Shown: positions 7,705 to 15,398, counted from the first letter of the stretch. The stretch: DNA of 23,931 nt from an uncultured Alphaproteobacteria bacterium (GCA_937900425.1 CALCDT010000306.1:1-23931); one strand, 5' to 3'. Made by a program: numbers and translations. The notes: generated by a model from the letters alone, not told the origin.

Positions 7705-8089
7705 CGGCCCGACCCGCGGCCGGCCACAGGGCGATGGCCGCGGTGGGGCAGACCGGCAGGCAGTCGCCGCAGCCGGTGCAGTTCGCGAGCCGGACGTGGG
7801 GCGTGAACGGGCCGCCGCGCCGTGGCCGGAACCCGATCGCCTCGCCCGGACAGGCGTCGCGGCAGAGCTGGCAGTCGACGCCGCGCAACGGCAGGCAGCG
7901 CGTTCCGATCATCGCGGCGAGCGGACCCTCGTCGGGGTCGGCGCCCGGGCAGGTGCCGGGGGCAGCGTCGGCGAGGGGCGTGCCTCCCGGGTCGCGACCA
8001 CTCGCCGGCTCCGGACGGGGCGCTCCCGACCGGGCTTTCAGGCCCCCCGTCAGGAACAGGCGGCGGGACGGATCCGGCAGGTCGTCCAT
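7697..8089 (-). CDS. napF: NapF ferredoxin-type protein, short form
   Basis: A 130-residue ferredoxin-type protein of the nap locus; NapF acts in the cytoplasm in NapA maturation. Two [4Fe-4S] sites are visible: Cys65, Cys73, Cys76 and Cys80 (within CLPLRGVDCQLCRDACP) and Cys104, Cys107, Cys110 and Cys114 (CTGCGDCLPVCP). These match the C-terminal half of NapF. The N-terminal cysteine motifs of typical NapF (about 160 residues) are missing: residues 20-60 are Gly-, Pro- and Asp-rich linker. The opening PSRRLFLTGGL resembles the usual NapF N-terminus, so the loss looks internal. The ATG at 8089 is used; a GTG one codon upstream is possible. It overlaps napD by 8 bases and follows napE by 10. 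Confidence 0.9.
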   Translation of the reverse strand: MDDLPDPSRRLFLTGGLKARSGAPRPEPASGRDPGGTPLADAAPGTCPGADPDEGPLAAMIGTRCLPLRGVDCQLCRDACPGEAIGFRPRRGGPFTPHVRLANCTGCGDCLPVCPTAAIALWPAAGRADV

Positions 8090-8099
8090 CACCGGATCC

Positions 8100-8297
8100 T
8101 CAGTGTGGCGACGCCGGGGGACCCGGAGGCCCGAAGATCATCTGAAATATCCAGACGAGAAAGCCGTAACCTCCGACGACGCCGATGGCGACGAAGGGCC
8201 AGACCCCGAAAGCGAGCACGAGAAACGTGATGAGTTCCGCGCGTTTTCCCGGCTTATTTTCGGAAATTGCAACGCTATTCCGGTCAGGTCCAGCCAT
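8100..8297 (-). CDS. napE: NapE small membrane protein
   Basis: A 65-residue single-pass membrane protein, the first gene of the operon. The segment from about residue 21 to 55 (ELITFLVLAFGVWPFVAIGV, then VGGYGFLVWIFQMIFGPPG) is the NapE signature, including the conserved GGYGF and the GPPGPP tail. The function of NapE is not established. Two in-frame ATGs exist. The one at 8297 is chosen because GAGGA lies 6 bases upstream, while the earlier one at 8312 has no ribosome site. Confidence 0.88.
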   Translation of the reverse strand: MAGPDRNSVAISENKPGKRAELITFLVLAFGVWPFVAIGVVGGYGFLVWIFQMIFGPPGPPASPH

Positions 8298-8349
8298 GAT
8301 GTCCTCGATCATTTCTGAGAGGAGCGGTCCGACTCTGGTTTATTTCTAA

Positions 8350-8378
8350 ATCATACGACAATTTTTCCGTGCACGCAA
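8350..8378 (-). promoter_or_regulatory. napE promoter with Crp/Fnr-family-like site
   Basis: On the minus strand, TTGCGT (8373-8378) and TATGAT (8350-8355) are spaced exactly 17 bp, a good sigma-70-type promoter starting near 8343. Overlapping the -35 box, TTGCGTGCACGGAA (8365-8378) is palindromic except at one position pair. It resembles TTGCG-N4-CGCAA, the kind of site bound by NnrR-type members of the Crp/Fnr family. The site is centred near -28.5 for this promoter, not the -41.5 expected for class II activation, so it may repress here or serve another start near 8330. The whole 8341-8370 stretch is AT-rich against a GC-rich background. The pattern is seen; the regulator is inferred. Confidence 0.5.
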
Positions 8379-8528
8379 CCCGTCCATCTGCCGCCGGGCC
8401 GGCTTTCGTGCGCCGCCCGATCCGCCGAAGCCGGTTGCACGGCCTGCTACGGTAGCCGGGGCCGGACCCGGACGGGCGGCTTGCACCGTCGATTTGCACC
8501 ACGCCGAGGGACGCCGCCCTTCTCCCTC

Positions 8529-8572
8529 TTGCGTCACCGGGATCCTCCCATTATTCGTTGATCGACGAAGAA
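8529..8572 (+). promoter_or_regulatory. arsR promoter and palindromic operator candidate
   Basis: TTCGTTGATCGACGAA (8554-8569) is a 16-bp inverted repeat with one mismatched pair, extendable to about 8551-8572. A -35-like TTGCGT (8529-8534) and a poor -10-like TATTCG (8552-8557), spaced 17 bp, place the palindrome over the -10 region. This arrangement fits autorepression by ArsR. A TTG start at 8558 would lie inside the operator, which supports the ATG at 8591 as the true start. Three TTGCAC words upstream (8435, 8481, 8494) have no clear meaning. Confidence 0.55.
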
Positions 8573-8590
8573 CGAACAAGGGCTCCGCCG

Positions 8591-8935
8591 ATGCCGTCCA
8601 GATCCCTCGCGAGCGGGAAGGACCCCGAACCGGCGCCGCCCGGCGAGGTCGAGCGGCTGGCGCTGCTCGCCAAGGCGCTGGGGCATCCGGCGCGGATCCA
8701 GATCATCGAGACCCTGCTCAGGCGGCAGACCTGCATCGGCTGCGACATCGTCGAGGAGATCGGGCTCGCCGCCTCGACGACGTCGGAGCACCTGCGCATC
8801 CTCAAGGAGGCGGGGATCATCACCGGCGAGATCGCCCGGCCGCGGGTCTGCTACGCGCTCGCGCCCGATGCCGTCGCGCCGCTGATCGGGTTTCTCACCC
8901 GTGTCCGCTCCACCGAACCCCGCCTTGCAACGTGA
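8591..8935 (+). CDS. arsR: ArsR-family arsenite-responsive repressor
   Basis: A 114-residue ArsR/SmtB-type winged-helix repressor. The core spans about 20-100: LAKALGHPARIQIIETLL, then the recognition region CDIVEEIGLAASTTSEHLRI and the wing around RPRVCYAL. Cys48, Cys51 (TCIGCD) and Cys87 are candidate arsenite ligands; the positions differ from the ELCVCDL box of the R773 plasmid ArsR and are like the TCIGCD form often found beside acr3. The ATG at 8591 is preferred over a TTG at 8558. It is followed after 21 bp by the arsenite efflux gene and should repress the pair until arsenite binds. No ArsC or ArsH gene is next to it. Confidence 0.9.
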   Translation: MPSRSLASGKDPEPAPPGEVERLALLAKALGHPARIQIIETLLRRQTCIGCDIVEEIGLAASTTSEHLRILKEAGIITGEIARPRVCYALAPDAVAPLIGFLTRVRSTEPRLAT

Positions 8936-8956
8936 CTGCAATCGAGCCCTGATCCC

Positions 8957-10036
8957 ATGTCCACGTTCGAACGCTATCTGACCCTCTGGGTCGCGCTCGC
9001 CATCGGCGCCGGCATCGCCCTCGGCCACGTCTTTCCGGCGCTGTTCCAGGCGATCGGCGCGATGGAGATCGCCAAGGTCAATCTGCCGGTGGCGGTGCTG
9101 ATCTGGGCGATGATCATCCCGATGCTGATGAAGATCGACTTCGCGGCGATGACGCGGGTGGGGGAGCACTGGCGCGGCATCGGCGTCACGCTCGTCGCCA
9201 ACTGGGCTGTGAAGCCCTTCACCATGGCGCTGCTCGGCTGGCTGTTCATCGGCTGGCTGTTCCGGCCGCTGCTGCCGGCCGACCAGATCGACAGCTACAT
9301 CGCCGGCCTCATCCTGCTCGGGGCGGCGCCCTGCACGGCCATGGTCTTCGTCTGGTCCAACCTGACGCGCGGCGATCCGCCGTTCACGCTGAGCCAGGTG
9401 GCGCTCAACGACGCGGTGATGGTGGTCGCCTTCGCGCCGATCGTGGCGCTGCTGCTCGGCGTCTCGGCCATCGTCGTGCCGTGGGAGACGCTGCTGATCT
9501 CGGTCGCGCTGTTCATCGTCGTTCCGGTGATCGTCGCGCAGGTGCTGCGCGCCGGGCTCGGCGGCGGCGCCCGGCTGGAGGCCTTCGGGCAGGCGGTGCA
9601 GCCGGTGTCGATCGCGGCGCTGCTGGCGACGGTCGTGCTGCTCTTCGCCTTCCAGGGCCGGCAGATCCTCGATCAGCCGATCATCATCGCGCTGCTGGCG
9701 GTGCCGATCTTCGTGCAGACGGTCTTCATCTTCGGCTTCGCCTACGTCCTCAACCGCGTCTCCGGCGAAGCCCACTGCATCGCCGGGCCGTCGGCGCTGA
9801 TCGGTGCCTCGAACTTCTTCGAACTCGCCGTCGCCGTCGCCATCAGCCTGTTCGGCATCAACTCCGGCGCGGCGCTGGCGACCGTCGTCGGCGTGCTGAT
9901 CGAGGTTCCGGTGATGCTGGCGCTGGTCGGGGTCGTCAACCGGTCGAAGGCCTGGTACGAGGCCGGCCCCGCCGTCCGCAGGCGGGCGACGGCGCCGGAG
10001 CCGGCGGGTCGCGCGAAGGCCGCGGCTCGATCCTGA
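8957..10036 (+). CDS. acr3: Acr3-type arsenite efflux permease
   Basis: A 359-residue membrane protein of the Acr3 (BASS superfamily) arsenite exporters, with about ten hydrophobic segments between 9 and 328. The two residues known to matter in Acr3 are present: the cysteine in LGAAPCTAMVFVWS (Cys126) and the glutamate in GVLIEVPVMLALVG (Glu316). The motif GASNFFELAVAVAISLFG (283-300) is diagnostic. The protein exports arsenite from the cytoplasm, driven by the proton motive force. The C-terminal 25 residues are a basic cytoplasmic tail. It is co-transcribed with arsR. The 262 bp after its stop (10037-10298), before the convergent LysR gene, hold no recognised feature. Confidence 0.95.
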   Translation: MSTFERYLTLWVALAIGAGIALGHVFPALFQAIGAMEIAKVNLPVAVLIWAMIIPMLMKIDFAAMTRVGEHWRGIGVTLVANWAVKPFTMALLGWLFIGWLFRPLLPADQIDSYIAGLILLGAAPCTAMVFVWSNLTRGDPPFTLSQVALNDAVMVVAFAPIVALLLGVSAIVVPWETLLISVALFIVVPVIVAQVLRAGLGGGARLEAFGQAVQPVSIAALLATVVLLFAFQGRQILDQPIIIALLAVPIFVQTVFIFGFAYVLNRVSGEAHCIAGPSALIGASNFFELAVAVAISLFGINSGAALATVVGVLIEVPVMLALVGVVNRSKAWYEAGPAVRRRATAPEPAGRAKAAARS

Positions 10037-10298
10037 TCGGGAGCGATCCCGGTCGAGCCCGTCGAGGCGTCCGGGGGCGGGCGGCAAGGCCGATCCGGCG
10101 CTTCGGGTCTCGCCGGCGGCTCCGCCCGGCCAATTCCGGCGCATGCTGCGGACGGTTGCGGCGGTCCCCGGGTGATGCCACCGAAGGCACGTTCCGCCGC
10201 CGCGGCGTCGGCCGGGCACCGTTTCCCGGAGCGCTCCGCGATGCCGGTCGATCCCGGCGCCGACACCCGGGCGATCCCGGCGACAACGCGCTCCCGAC

Positions 10299-11219
10299 CT
10301 ATCCCGCCGCCTTTCCCCTCGCCGCCGAAGCCGCGTAGTCCCTGGCGGCGTCGACGAAGGCCCGGAACGCGGCCGAGGGATTGCGGCGGCTCGGGTAATA
10401 GAGGCAGAGCGGCGCCAGCGGCGGGGTCCAGTCGTCGAGGAGGCGGACGAGACGGCCGGCCGCGACGTCCTCGATGACGTCCGCCTCCATGAAGAATCCG
10501 ATGCCGATGCCGTCGAGGACGGCGATCCGGGCGAGGCTGGTCTCGTCGAGCGTGAGCGGTCCGTCGACGTCGACCGGCAGCGGCCGGCCGTCCTTCTCGA
10601 ACTGCCAGCGCAGGAGCACGCCGTTCGGCAGACGGACCCGGATGCAGGCATGGGCCAGCAGGTCCGGCGGGGCCTGCGGCGTGCCCCGGCTTTCCAGATA
10701 GGTCGGCGAGGCGACGACCGCGTGGCGGCGCGGCCGGCCGAGCGGCAGCGCGATCATGTCGGCCGGCACGAGATCCGCGCCGCGGATCCCGAGATCGAAT
10801 CCTTCCGCCACGATGTCGACGAGCCGCCCCTCGGTGACGACGTCGACGTGGACCCGGGGATGCCGCCGGAGGAAGCGCAGCAGCAGCGGCGCGAGCAGTT
10901 CCCGTCCGGCGCTGGCGAAGGCGTTGATGCGCAGAACGCCCGCGGGGATCTCCTGCTCCGAGCGGGCGGCTTCCATCGCCTCGTGGATTTCCAGCAGCGC
11001 CGGGCCGACGGTGGCCGCGAAGCGGCGTCCGGCGTCGGTGAGCGACACGCTCCGGGTGGTGCGGTTGAACAGACGGACGCCGAGGTTCCGTTCCAGCTTG
11101 CCGATGGCGTTGCTGAGCGCGGTCGTCGAGAGGCCGAGATCGATCGCCGCCGCCCGGAACGAGCCGTTTCGCGCGATCGCCATCACGGCGTCGAGTTCGA
11201 TCAGGCCAGGGCGCGCCAT
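10299..11219 (-). CDS. LysR-family transcriptional regulator
   Basis: A 306-residue LysR-type regulator of normal length. The winged helix-turn-helix is at about 5-64 (FRAAAIDLGLSTTALSNAIG, then LERNLGVRLFNRTTRSVSLT), and the periplasmic-binding-like effector domain covers about 90-295. The sequence style (VLRINAFASAGRELLAPLL, then DLGIRGADLVPADMIALPLG) is that of LysR proteins divergent from SDR or other oxidoreductase genes. The ATG at 11219 is used because the domain begins just after it. It is divergent from the SnoaL-like gene and the second SDR and probably controls them. The effector is unknown. Confidence 0.93.
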   Translation of the reverse strand: MARPGLIELDAVMAIARNGSFRAAAIDLGLSTTALSNAIGKLERNLGVRLFNRTTRSVSLTDAGRRFAATVGPALLEIHEAMEAARSEQEIPAGVLRINAFASAGRELLAPLLLRFLRRHPRVHVDVVTEGRLVDIVAEGFDLGIRGADLVPADMIALPLGRPRRHAVVASPTYLESRGTPQAPPDLLAHACIRVRLPNGVLLRWQFEKDGRPLPVDVDGPLTLDETSLARIAVLDGIGIGFFMEADVIEDVAAGRLVRLLDDWTPPLAPLCLYYPSRRNPSAAFRAFVDAARDYAASAARGKAAG

Positions 11220-11261
11220 CGTCCCGCTTTTCGCAACGTCACATCCCCATTCATGGCGATT

Positions 11262-11290
11262 ATCGTAAGACCGGCTTGGCGCTATGTCCA
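11262..11290 (-). promoter_or_regulatory. Promoter for the LysR gene
   Basis: On the minus strand TGGACA (11285-11290) and TACGAT (11262-11267) are spaced 17 bp, matching 5 and 4 of the 6 consensus bases. They predict a start near 11255, about 36 bases before the ATG. The 176-bp divergent region (11220-11395) should also hold the promoter for the plus-strand genes; no good candidate was seen there. Confidence 0.4.
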
Positions 11291-11395
11291 TGAGGCGATC
11301 AGGCGGGGCCACGAGGCGGACGGGCGAGAACCGGGGGGCCGGCTCCGGGCCGCGGGGCGGTTCCCGGGCGATCGATCCATCGAAGGAGACACGAG

Positions 11396-11740
11396 ATGAC
11401 CATCGAACTGCCGAGGCCGATCGCCGACTATTTCACCGCCGACGCGGCGAATGTGGCGGACGCCGTCGCGCGCTGTTTCACCCAAACCGCGGTCGTGACG
11501 GATGAACGACGGATCCACCGCGGGCGCGAGGCGATCCGGGCCTGGAAGGTGTCGGCCTCGGCGGCCTACAGCTACACGGTCGAGCCGGTGTCGATCGCAT
11601 CCGAGGACGGGCGGACGGTGGTGACCGGCCGTGTCGAGGGCGATTTCCCCGGCAGTCCGGTGGACCTGCGCTACCGCTTCGTGCTCGACGGCGAGGAGAT
11701 CGCCGCGCTCGAAATCACCGGTCTCGAGACGAACCCGTGA
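11396..11740 (+). CDS. SnoaL/NTF2-like small protein
   Basis: A 114-residue protein with the nuclear transport factor 2/SnoaL pattern: an N-terminal helical part with VADAVARCFTQTAVVTDE, a short HRGREAIRAWK helix, then alternating strands TVVTGRVEGDFPGSPVDLRY and RFVLDGEEIAALEI. The fold forms a cone-shaped pocket and is used by isomerases, cyclases, hydrolases and many proteins of unknown role, so no reaction can be named. A strong ribosome site (AAGGAG, 11383-11388) precedes the ATG. It is 61 bp before the SDR and divergent from the LysR gene, a common three-gene arrangement, so the two enzymes probably act on the same compound. Confidence 0.82.
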   Translation: MTIELPRPIADYFTADAANVADAVARCFTQTAVVTDERRIHRGREAIRAWKVSASAAYSYTVEPVSIASEDGRTVVTGRVEGDFPGSPVDLRYRFVLDGEEIAALEITGLETNP

Positions 11741-11801
11741 CCGGCGAACCCTCGTCCGGCCGCCGGCCGTTCGCTTCCCCTGATCCAAAGGACGTTCGCC
11801 C

Positions 11802-12581
11802 ATGACCCCCTTCCTCTCTTTCGAGGGCAGGACCGCCCTCGTCACGGCCGGCACCCGCGGCGCCGGCGCCGCGACCGTCCGCCTGTTCCGCGACCTCGGG
11901 GCCAGGGTGCTGACGACGGCCCGGACCCGGCCTGCCGATCTGCCGGAGGAGGCCTTCCTCGCGGCCGACCTCACCACCGCGGAGGGCTGCGCGGCGCTGG
12001 CGCGGGCGGCGCGCGAGCGGCTCGGCCGGATCGACGTCCTCGTCCACATGCTCGGCGGCTCCTCGGCGCCGGCGGGCGGCTTCGAGGCGCTGAGCGACGC
12101 GGTCTGGCAGGGCGAACTCGACCTCAACCTGATGCCCGCGGTCCGGCTCGACCGGGACCTGGTGCCCGACATGGTCGCGCGCGGCCGCGGCGTCGTCGTC
12201 CACGTCACCTCGATCCAGCGGGTGCTGCCGCTGCCGGAGGCGACCACGGCCTATGCCGCGGCCAAGGCGGCGCTGTCGGCCTACAGCAAGAGCCTTTCCA
12301 AGCAGGTCTCGCCGGCCGGCGTGCGGATGGTGCGGGTCTCGCCCGGCTGGATCGACACCGAAGCCTCGGTCGCCTTCGCCACCCGGCTGGGGGCCGAGCA
12401 TAACGGCGACGTCGACGAGGGCCGGCGGATGATCATGGCGTCGCTCGGCGGCATTCCGATCGGACGGCCGTCGTCCCCGGAGGAAGTCGCCAGCCTGATC
12501 GCCTTCCTCGCCTCCGACCGTGCCGGCACGATCACCGGGACCGAACACGTCATCGACGGCGGAACGGTGCCGACCGTATGA
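11802..12581 (+). CDS. SDR-family oxidoreductase
   Basis: A 259-residue short-chain dehydrogenase. The cofactor motif is TAGTRGAG (15-22). Ser137, Tyr151 and Lys155 (YAAAK) form the catalytic set with Asn109. The usual NNAG segment is replaced by HMLGG (82-86), a variant seen in some SDR subgroups. The C-terminus has the IDGG motif. A ribosome site AAAGGA lies at 11787-11792. The substrate is unknown. It is probably co-transcribed with the SnoaL-like gene under the divergent LysR regulator. Its stop is 19 bp from the end of the convergent aldolase gene. Confidence 0.9.
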   Translation: MTPFLSFEGRTALVTAGTRGAGAATVRLFRDLGARVLTTARTRPADLPEEAFLAADLTTAEGCAALARAARERLGRIDVLVHMLGGSSAPAGGFEALSDAVWQGELDLNLMPAVRLDRDLVPDMVARGRGVVVHVTSIQRVLPLPEATTAYAAAKAALSAYSKSLSKQVSPAGVRMVRVSPGWIDTEASVAFATRLGAEHNGDVDEGRRMIMASLGGIPIGRPSSPEEVASLIAFLASDRAGTITGTEHVIDGGTVPTV

Positions 12582-12600
12582 GGGCGGAACCGGCCCGGGC

Positions 12601-13290
12601 TCACGCCGGGCGCGGGCGGGCGACGTCGTTGGCGCCTTCGGGCTCCGGGCCGAGGCCGTAGCTCATCCGCTTCATCTGGGCGATGACCCGCTCCATCTCG
12701 TCGTCGGGCAGCACCGGCGGCTCGCCGATGGAGAGGGCCTGGACGTAGAGCCTGGCCAGCGTCTCGACTTCGCTCGCCATCCACAGAGCGCCCTCGAGCG
12801 TCTTGCCGAGGGCGATCTGGCCGTGCTGGCCGAGCAGGCAGGCGAGACGGCCGTCGAGGGCGGCGATGGCGGCGTCGGAGAGCGCCTGGGTGCCGAAGGT
12901 TGCGTAGGGCGCGCAGCGGATGGTGGTGCCGCCGGCGATGCCGACCATGTAGTGGAAGGCCGGGATCGCCCGGTGATGGCAGGCGACGGTGGTGGCATAG
13001 ACCGAGTGGCAGTGCAGGACGACGTCGATATCCGGCCGGCTTCTCAGAATGTCGCGGTGGAAGCGCCATTCGGACGAGGGGCGGCGGCCGGCGTAGGTGC
13101 CGTCGAAGTCCATCGCGACGATGTCGTCCGGGCCCATCACGTCATAGGCGAGCGAGGACGGGGTGATCAGGAAACCCTCGCCCCGGCGCACGGAGATGTT
13201 GCCGGCGCTGCCCTGGTTGAGGCCGGCGGCATTCATGCGGCGGCAGGTCTCGACCATCTCGGTGCGGGCGGAGAGGTCGTCGGTGGTCAT
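12601..13290 (-). CDS. Class II aldolase, FucA-like (ketose-1-phosphate aldolase)
   Basis: A 229-residue class II (zinc) aldolase/adducin-family protein and the last gene of the sugar operon. The catalytic residues of E. coli L-fuculose-1-phosphate aldolase, Glu73, His92, His94 and His155, line up here as Glu74, His93, His95 and His156, a constant offset of one. The phosphate-binding GSAGNIS motif is at 27-33. The expected reaction is cleavage of a ketose 1-phosphate to dihydroxyacetone phosphate and an aldehyde. FucA-type enzymes accept L-fuculose-, D-ribulose- and related 1-phosphates, so the sugar is not fixed. The start at 13290 overlaps the kinase stop as ATGA. L-ribulose-5-phosphate 4-epimerases share the fold and are the main alternative, less likely with a 3-epimerase and kinase in the same operon. 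Confidence 0.88.
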   Translation of the reverse strand: MTTDDLSARTEMVETCRRMNAAGLNQGSAGNISVRRGEGFLITPSSLAYDVMGPDDIVAMDFDGTYAGRRPSSEWRFHRDILRSRPDIDVVLHCHSVYATTVACHHRAIPAFHYMVGIAGGTTIRCAPYATFGTQALSDAAIAALDGRLACLLGQHGQIALGKTLEGALWMASEVETLARLYVQALSIGEPPVLPDDEMERVIAQMKRMSYGLGPEPEGANDVARPRPA

Positions 13291-14738
13291 CTTGCGGCTC
13301 CGGCGTTGACGTTGGCGTTGGCCCCGGCCGCCGCCCGCCAGGCACGGGCATAGGCGGCAAGGCCCGGATGGGCGAAAGGCACGGTCTTTTCGATCGCGAG
13401 GCGGACGGGGGCGGTGCGGCGGGCGTGGCCGGCCAGCAGCGCGGCGCCGGCGGCGACGCCGTCGCTCTCCTCGTTGAAGACGGTGACGGCGTCCGGGCGC
13501 AGGCCCGAGACGAGGGCGGCATAGAGCGGGTCGCGCAGGTAGGAGCCGTCGAGCACCACGGCGCGGCCGGCGCCGAGCCGGTCGACGCAGGCGGTGGTGA
13601 GCAGGGCCGTCGTCAGCACGGCGAGGGCGAGGCGCATCGCCGGGCCCTCCGGCGGCGGCCCGGCGATGCGGCCGCGGCCGGCGGTGCCGGGGAATTGGCC
13701 GTCGTTGTCGCCGAAGCTCGGCAGGGCCATGGTACCGGCCTCGATCAGGGCGGCGACGTCGGCGGCGGTGGCGCGGGCGCCGTTCGGCTGTGGTCCGGCG
13801 ATGGCGGCGAATTCGCGCCCGCCCATGGTCAGGGCGCCGCCGACCGGCTCGCCGTCGACGTCGGCGTTGAGCGTCATGCCGGCGTCTTCGGAAAGGCGTT
13901 CGAGCGGCACGGCGCCGGCGAGGGCGACGATCCAGGTGCCGGTCGAGACCACCATCAGTTCCGGCCGGCCGGCGGCGCGGTAGCGGTAGGCGTTGGCGGT
14001 GCTGTCGTGGCAGCCGACGTGGACGGCGAGGTCCGGCGGCAGCGCGAAGCGGCGGGCGAGTTCGGGCCGGATCCGGCCGAGGGTGGCGCCGGCGTGGGCG
14101 AAGGGCGGCATCAGCCGTTCCCAGCCGCGACGCGTCACGATGTCGGTCCAGCGCCGCTCGGGCACGTTCCAGAGATGCGACTGGGCGCCGAGAAAGCTGA
14201 CCTCGCTCGCGAGCCGGCCGGACAGTCGGAAGGCCCAGTATTGCGGCACGCCGAGATAGGCCGCGGCGGCGGCGAGGGCGTCGGGCCGCTCCCGCTCCAT
14301 CCAGAACAGCTGGCGGGCCTGATGGGTCGAGGCCATCATCACGGCGGAGCCGCGGTCGAGGAAGCCCCCGGTCAGCGGCCGATAGGCGTCGTCGAGGCCG
14401 GGCGGGGGCTGTTGCTCGTAGTCGATCATCGGCGCGGCGAGGCCGTCGCCGCCGGCGTCGGGATCGGCGGCGACCAGCATCCCGCCGGAACCGTGGCCGG
14501 CGGCGATCACCCGCTCCAGCGGATGGCGGCGGGCGAGGGCGGCGAGGCCGGAGAAGACGAAGTCGGAGAGGCCGCCGAGGTCGTGGTGGCGCCAGGGCGG
14601 GCCGGGCAGCACGGTGTTGGGTGCGGCGAGGGTGTCGACGATGTGGCCGTCGGCGGTCGCCGCGGACAGCTTGACGTTGGTCTTGCCGACGTCGATGACG
14701 GCGACGCTCGCGGCGGCGTCCCGGTCGGTCTCGGCCAT
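13287..14738 (-). CDS. FGGY-family carbohydrate kinase
   Basis: A 483-residue sugar kinase of the FGGY (hexokinase/actin-like) family. The N-terminal phosphate-binding strand pair VAVIDVGKTNVKL is at 12-24, and GCHDSTANAYRYRA near 247-260 and VVSTGTWIVAL near 267-277 are the expected catalytic and adenosine-side motifs. The C-terminal part carries VVLDGSYLRDPLYAALV and SDGVAAGAALLAG. It should phosphorylate the ketose produced by the epimerase; with a FucA-like aldolase next to it, phosphorylation at C1 is the most economical guess. Its ribosome site is GGGAGG, and it overlaps the aldolase start by 4 bases. It looks closest to the less studied bacterial FGGY kinases that start IDVGKTN rather than to xylulokinase or glycerol kinase; substrate is unassigned. 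Confidence 0.88.
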   Translation of the reverse strand: MAETDRDAAASVAVIDVGKTNVKLSAATADGHIVDTLAAPNTVLPGPPWRHHDLGGLSDFVFSGLAALARRHPLERVIAAGHGSGGMLVAADPDAGGDGLAAPMIDYEQQPPPGLDDAYRPLTGGFLDRGSAVMMASTHQARQLFWMERERPDALAAAAAYLGVPQYWAFRLSGRLASEVSFLGAQSHLWNVPERRWTDIVTRRGWERLMPPFAHAGATLGRIRPELARRFALPPDLAVHVGCHDSTANAYRYRAAGRPELMVVSTGTWIVALAGAVPLERLSEDAGMTLNADVDGEPVGGALTMGGREFAAIAGPQPNGARATAADVAALIEAGTMALPSFGDNDGQFPGTAGRGRIAGPPPEGPAMRLALAVLTTALLTTACVDRLGAGRAVVLDGSYLRDPLYAALVSGLRPDAVTVFNEESDGVAAGAALLAGHARRTAPVRLAIEKTVPFAHPGLAAYARAWRAAAGANANVNAGAAR

Positions 14739-14765
14739 CGCGTCCCTCCCTCGGCGCAGTGCCCG

Positions 14766-15398
14766 TCAGTTGGCGAGGCGGAAATCCGGCTCGGCGCTTT
14801 CGGCCATGACGAAGCGCCCGTTCGGCAGGTCGTTGCCGTCGAGCTTCCAGGCGATCTCGTCGGGCGTCAGGCGGTAGTGGACCCAGCGCGCGGTCAGCCG
14901 GCGGCGCAGTTCGTCCTCCGGGGTCTCGACCAGCACGGTGACGTCGAAGAGCGGGGCGAGCGACGACCACGGCGCCTGCCTCAGCAGCAGGTAGTTGCCC
15001 TCGGCGACGATGACGCGGGCGGCGCGCGGGATCAGCCGGGCGCCGGCCCGGGCGATCTCGATGTCGCGGTCGAACACCGGTACGGCGACGAAGTCCTCGT
15101 CGCCGGCCTTGAGCCGGGCGAGGGTGTGCCTGAGGCCGCCGACGTCGAAGGTGTCCGGCGAGCCCTTGCGCGGGCGCAGGCCGGCGGGGACGAGGTGGAG
15201 GTCGTCGAAGTGGAAGCCGTCCATCGGCAGCAGGGCGGCGAGGCCCGGCTCGGTGGCGTTCAGCGCGTCGACGACGGCCTCGGCCGTGGTCGACTTGCCC
15301 GAGCCCGGCGGCCCGGCGACGGCGGCGATGATCCGCCCGCCGCCCGCCGCCCGCTCCGCAAGGAGCCGCACGAGACCGTCCACCTCGATCGCCGCCAT
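14766..15398 (-). CDS. P-loop kinase of the FrcK/YggC type
   Basis: A 210-residue P-loop protein of the uridine kinase/pantothenate kinase-like group. The Walker A motif GPPGSGKST is at 29-37, MDGFHFDD at 59-66, and VIVAEGNYLLL near 129-139 gives the second half of the nucleotide site. FrcK, encoded with the fructose ABC transporter frcBCAK of Sinorhizobium, and E. coli YggC are the relatives I recall; neither has a firmly established substrate. Its place inside an uptake and catabolism operon suggests a small-molecule kinase acting on the sugar or an intermediate. A strong GGAGGA ribosome site lies 8 bases before the ATG. Since an FGGY kinase is also present, one of the two must act on something other than the main ketose, or the proteins act on alternative sugars. 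Confidence 0.82.
   Translation of the reverse strand: MAAIEVDGLVRLLAERAAGGGRIIAAVAGPPGSGKSTTAEAVVDALNATEPGLAALLPMDGFHFDDLHLVPAGLRPRKGSPDTFDVGGLRHTLARLKAGDEDFVAVPVFDRDIEIARAGARLIPRAARVIVAEGNYLLLRQAPWSSLAPLFDVTVLVETPEDELRRRLTARWVHYRLTPDEIAWKLDGNDLPNGRFVMAESAEPDFRLAN

Noticed and set aside
5178..8318. A 1046-codon open frame on the plus strand opposite napA, napD and napF
   Set aside because: It is antisense to well-identified nap genes, has a composition typical of the reverse reading of GC-rich coding DNA, and shows no domain.
8435..8500. Three TTGCAC words, two of them 13 bp apart (8481 and 8494), as possible regulator half-sites
   Set aside because: No palindromic partner and no promoter spacing that they would fit; short words recur by chance.
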